From assembly GCF_016714285.1 (NCBI RefSeq), contig NZ_JADJNN010000040.1, positions 24,442 to 88,441 of the forward strand: a DNA stretch of 64,000 nt, written 5' to 3'. Below the pieces are notes generated by a model. The model was not told where the DNA came from, made no database searches, and saw only the letters and a program-made list of their open reading frames with translations. How positions within the stretch are numbered: position 1 is the stretch's first letter; each line of letters starts with the position of its first letter. The translations under genes and the position numbers were made by a program. The stretch is from Nannocystis sp. (GTDB lineage: Bacteria > Myxococcota_A > Polyangia > Nannocystales > Nannocystaceae). This document shows, in pieces, positions 61,204-64,000 of this stretch.

Positions 61204-63145
61204 TAAGCAGGCACGAGCCGCCGGGTCTGGTGGACACGGCGGCTCGTGGTGGGACAGCGGCTGGGCTTTAGGGGCTTGATGGCGCTGTTGAGGACGGACT
61301 GGATGCGCTTGACCATGCCGGCGGGGTCGGCGACGACGCCCCGGCGAGGGCGGCCTGGTCGTAGAGGAGCTCGAGCCAGGTGCCGACGCGGTCGTCGGCG
61401 GGGGCTCTCTGGCGAGCTTGCTGACGGCCTGGACGAACGGGTGGTCGGGGTTTAGCTCGAGGATCCGCTGGCGGGTCGGGACGTTCTGGCGGGCGGCCTT
61501 GAGGATGCGCTCCATGTTGCGCGACAGGCCGCCCTCGTCGTCGACGAGGCAGGAGGCGCTCTCACGCAGGCGTTTGCTGGCGCGGACGTCCCGACCTTCT
61601 CGCCGAGCAGGGCGCGGCCGACCCGCGAGGCGGGGCCGATGTCGGTCTTGCTGTCGTCCGGCTTGTCCTCGGGCTTCTCGGGGATGTCGAGGTCGCCCTG
61701 GGTGACCGAGCGCAGCGGCTTGTCCTTGTATTTGGGGAGGTCCTGGACGACCCACCGTCGATCGGGTCGGTGAGGAAGAGGACCTGGTAGCCGCGGGCGA
61801 GTGCAGGCCTCCAGGTGCGGCTGCGGGCGACGGCCTCCTGCGACTCGCCGGTGATGTAGAAGATCGCGTCCTGGCCCTCGGGCATGCCGGCGACGTAGTC
61901 GGCGAGCGAGACGAGCTTGCCGTCGCTGTTGGTGCTGCGGAAGCGCAGCAGGCCCATGAGCTCGTCCTGGTGGCCGCCGTATGGTGCAGGCCCTCCTTGA
62001 GGACGGCGCCGAAGTTGTCCCAGACCTTGGCATAGTCGTCGGGGCGCTCGCTGGCGATGTCGGCGAGCTGCTTGAGCACCTTGCGGGTGAGCTGGCGGCG
62101 GATCGCGTTGAGGGTGTTGTGCTCCTGCAGCATCTCGCGCGAGACGTTGAGCGGGAGGTCCTCGGAGTCGACGATGCCGCGGACGAAGCGGAGGTAGGCT
62201 GGGAGCAGCTTGTCGCAGTTGTCGATGATGAGGACGCGGCGGGCGAACAGCTGCAGCGACTTGCGGTCCTCCATGAACAGGTCGGCCGGCGGCTTGCCGG
62301 GGATGTACAGGAGCGCGACGATTGGATCGGCGCGTCGGCGCTGATGTGGAGGTGGCGAGGGGCCCGTCGCCGGCAGGACGAAGCCGCCCATGACGTGCTC
62401 TTAGAACTCCCTTGTAATCCGCCTCTGTGAGCCCTGGCGGGCGCATCCAGAAGGCGGTGGCCTCGTTGACCTGCTTCTCCTCGTCCTCCTGCCCTCCTTT
62501 CGGTGATTCCGCACGCGGATCGGGTGCATCACGTAGTTGCTGTAGCGGCGGATGACGGTGCTCCGAGGCGGTAGCGCTCTGAGGAATTGGCGGGCCTCGG
62601 GCTTGAGATGGAGCTCGATGCGGGTGCCGCGGAGCTCGCGTTGGCTGGGGCCGAGGGTGAAGGTGCAGTCGCCCGTGGAGCCCAGGCACGGCCTGTGCTC
62701 GGGACGGCGCTGAGGGTGTACACGTCGATGCGGTCGGCGACCATGAAGGCGCTGTAGAAGCCGACGCCGAACTGGCTGATGAGGTTGAGGTCGGGCTTTT
62801 GGCCGCTCCTGCTGGGCCCGGGCGCGCTCGAGGAAGTTGAGGGTGCCGGAGTGGGCGATGGTGCCGAGGTTAAGGGCGACCTCGTCGCGGTCATGCCGAT
62901 GCCGTTATCCTCGATGACGAGGACGCCGCTCTGCTCATCGGCGTGGACCTGATGGCTGGTTTTGGCGTCGCGGTCGCGGAGGTTGCTGTCGACCAGGCCC
63001 TGGAAGCGGGCCTTGTCGAGCGCGTCGGAGGCGCTCGAGAGCAGCTCGCGGAGGAAGATCTCCCGGTTGGTGTAGAGGGAGTTGGTCACCAGCCGGAGGA
63101 GCGCTGACCTCGGCCTTGAACTCGTGCTTCTGCCTTGTCGTTCAC
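61204..63145 (-). CDS. htpG: Chaperone HtpG (Hsp90), interrupted by many frameshifts here
   Basis: Fragments in all three minus frames tile a bacterial Hsp90 in order: SLYTNREIFLRELLSSASDA, VLVIEDNGIGMT, LISQFGVGFYSAFMVADRID, VALLYIPGKPPADLFMED, VLIIDNCDKLLPAYLRFVRG, IVDSEDLPLNVSREMLQEHN and ESQEAVARS. GTG 63145 (MNDKAE..., with AAGG upstream) is the start. At least eight single-base changes of frame are needed. Every motif is well preserved, so I treat this as a real htpG read through poor sequence rather than a pseudogene. The C-terminal end near 61204-61275 is uncertain because a strong hairpin lies at 61212-61248. Confidence 0.85.
61212..61248 (-). terminator. Strong hairpin at the htpG 3' end
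   Basis: CACGAGCCGCCG and CGGCGGCTCGTG form a perfect 12-bp stem with a 13-base loop. There is no T-run. Either it is a terminator just beyond the true htpG stop, or it is coded in the last residues. Confidence 0.6.
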
Positions 63146-63332
63146 GTGGGCACCTTCTGGGCGTGTCGGGGCAATACGTCGGGGGCGGCGCGTCCCGGAG
63201 GGGGCGGCGGGCGGGAAGATAAAGCCCTCGAGGGATGCGTCAAGGCCCACGTGCTCGTGGCCGACGCATCAACGCGAAACAGCCGGGCGATGCGCCCGAC
63301 TGTCACTTGAGGGGACCGACAGCGGCCGGAGG

Positions 63333-63605
63333 CTATACGAGGATGCTCGACAGCTTGGGCGTCGGCAGGTGGACCAGGCGACGGTGCCACAGCTGGGCGC
63401 CGATGAACTCGTCTTCGCGGGTGATATGGTCGGTGAGGCGGGCGGTGACCTGAGCCGAGCTCACCGTAGATCTGGTTGCTGAGGGTCCAGTCGGCGGCGC
63501 ACAGGGCGAACACGCTGGCGGTGTCGACGCTTGATAAATAGGCAGGGTCTTCACGCAGAACTCGAGGACGGGGATCTCGATGTCGCCGAGGGGTGGGGTG
63601 ATCAT
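63333..63605 (-). CDS. Small hypothetical protein (frameshifted)
   Basis: ATG 63605 begins MITPPLGDIEIPVLEFCVKT. The coding frame moves twice (near 63530 and 63455), and the parts DTASVFALCAADWTLSNQIY and LTDHITREDEFIGAQLWHRR complete about 91 residues before the TGA. No family was recognised. It is in the low-quality right end of the window, between the htpG start and the GNAT-like gene. Confidence 0.35.
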   Translation of the reverse strand: MITPPLGDIEIPVLEFCVKTLPIYQASTPPACSPCAPPTGPSATRSTVSSAQVTARLTDHITREDEFIGAQLWHRRLVHLPTPKLSSILV

Positions 63606-63753
63606 GTCGATCTTGGCGTGACCGGGCTATCGGTCTCGGCACCGACGATAGTCGCGCTTGTTGGAGCTTGGCGAACACGGCGATATCAGGGTTAAGAAGA
63701 CGCCATGACGGAACAGGGCGTTGAAGCCGCTCCCGCCGAACTCGCGGGTCCTC

Positions 63754-64000
63754 TCACTGCAATCGCGGGATGTCGCTGACGACCTCGAAGGTGGCAGAGG
63801 CCCGCGGGGGCTTGGAGGTGTGCCGGAGGTCCTTCTCCTTGGGCTCTTTGCCAGAAGTCGGGAGGGCGGCACGAGTGAGCTTGGGGCGCCGCCCTGGATG
63901 GGCTCGCCCTCGTCCGGTGTAGACCCGGCTCATGATGTAGGCGTCGGCGGTGCGGAAATAGCCCGGAATGGCGCCCTCGCGGGAGAAGCCGACGCTGCGC
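63754..64000 (-). CDS. C-terminal part of a GNAT-like acetyltransferase, runs off the right edge
   Basis: The minus strand from base 64000 reads RSVGFSREGAIPGYFRTADA followed by YIMSRVYTG, which is the closing strand-helix block of many GNAT N-acetyltransferases. A tail of about 55 charged residues (LTRAALPTSGKEPKEKDLRH, SATFEVVSDIPRLQ) follows to TGA at 63754-63756. The tail may be in the wrong frame for part of its length (near 63885). The N-terminal acetyl-CoA-binding half lies outside the window. Confidence 0.5.
   Translation of the reverse strand, partial: RSVGFSREGAIPGYFRTADAYIMSRVYTGRGRAHPGRRPKLTRAALPTSGKEPKEKDLRHTSKPPRASATFEVVSDIPRLQ

Noticed and set aside
61204..63145. htpG as a pseudogene
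   Set aside because: All signature segments are intact and in order, and neighbouring genes show the same density of single-base frame changes, which points to sequence quality.

Overview
The window is very G+C-rich DNA. It carries secreted lipoproteins with Ser/Thr/Gly-rich linkers, DUF4215, RCC1 and FG-GAP repeats, a protein kinase-AAA-TPR regulator, a MYXO-CTERM-like surface protein and a large soluble lytic transglycosylase. Together these point to a myxobacterium (Polyangia), most probably of the Nannocystis/Plesiocystis group. That placement is inference from gene content and composition; no 16S gene is present.

Left part (1 to about 16.3 kb): an integrated accessory element that looks like a tailless, membrane-containing provirus or a relative. 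A short-repeat (iteron-like) region precedes a tight plus-strand operon (about 1.19-8.18 kb). The operon encodes small membrane proteins, two adjacent beta-rich proteins of about 208 and 240 residues (candidate small/large single-jelly-roll capsid proteins), a membrane-anchored cell-wall hydrolase, two tandem membrane-anchored methyltransferase-like proteins and an alpha/beta hydrolase. A second block (8.80-14.54 kb) encodes a Gly-rich repeat protein, a 44-residue protein, coiled-coil proteins (one with a DnaJ-like zinc finger), a PASTA protein and a subtilisin-SH3b-lytic transglycosylase fusion. A minus-strand tyrosine recombinase with an appended DUF4096 (IS5-type transposase N-terminal) domain closes the element. 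It abuts an FG-GAP gene that appears cut off inside its usual C-terminal motif, so that gene may be the integration site.

Middle (16.4-36 kb): three lipoprotein-type genes; a CHAT-protease/protein-kinase fusion; a polytopic membrane protein; tRNA-His(GTG); a DUF2058-like gene and a PilZ gene; an Mpl-GNAT fusion; and a five-gene operon resembling nuoJKLMN. The antiporter-like subunits of that operon have lost most of the Lys/Glu residues of the canonical proton path.

Right part (36-64 kb): the kinase-AAA-TPR protein, a dipeptide epimerase, an APC permease, TspO, a lipoprotein, an M4 metalloprotease, a fadA-fadB pair with a strong terminator, Slt, metG, a helix-turn-helix protein, a BtuF-like protein, a MYXO-CTERM protein, htpG and an edge-truncated GNAT-like gene. 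Mpl, the dipeptide epimerase and Slt together suggest murein peptide turnover and recycling.

Two chromosomal patterns recur. First, short tandem partial duplications sit exactly at gene starts or ends. Second, a dispersed palindrome (core GGACA(T/G)GTCC, or CTGTCC-N2-4-GGACAG) occurs between and inside genes from about 24 kb onward and was not seen inside the element.

Apparent single-base frameshifts are frequent before 26 kb and after 60 kb but nearly absent between. Many broken genes are therefore probably draft-sequence errors, and the coordinates given span the reconstructed gene.
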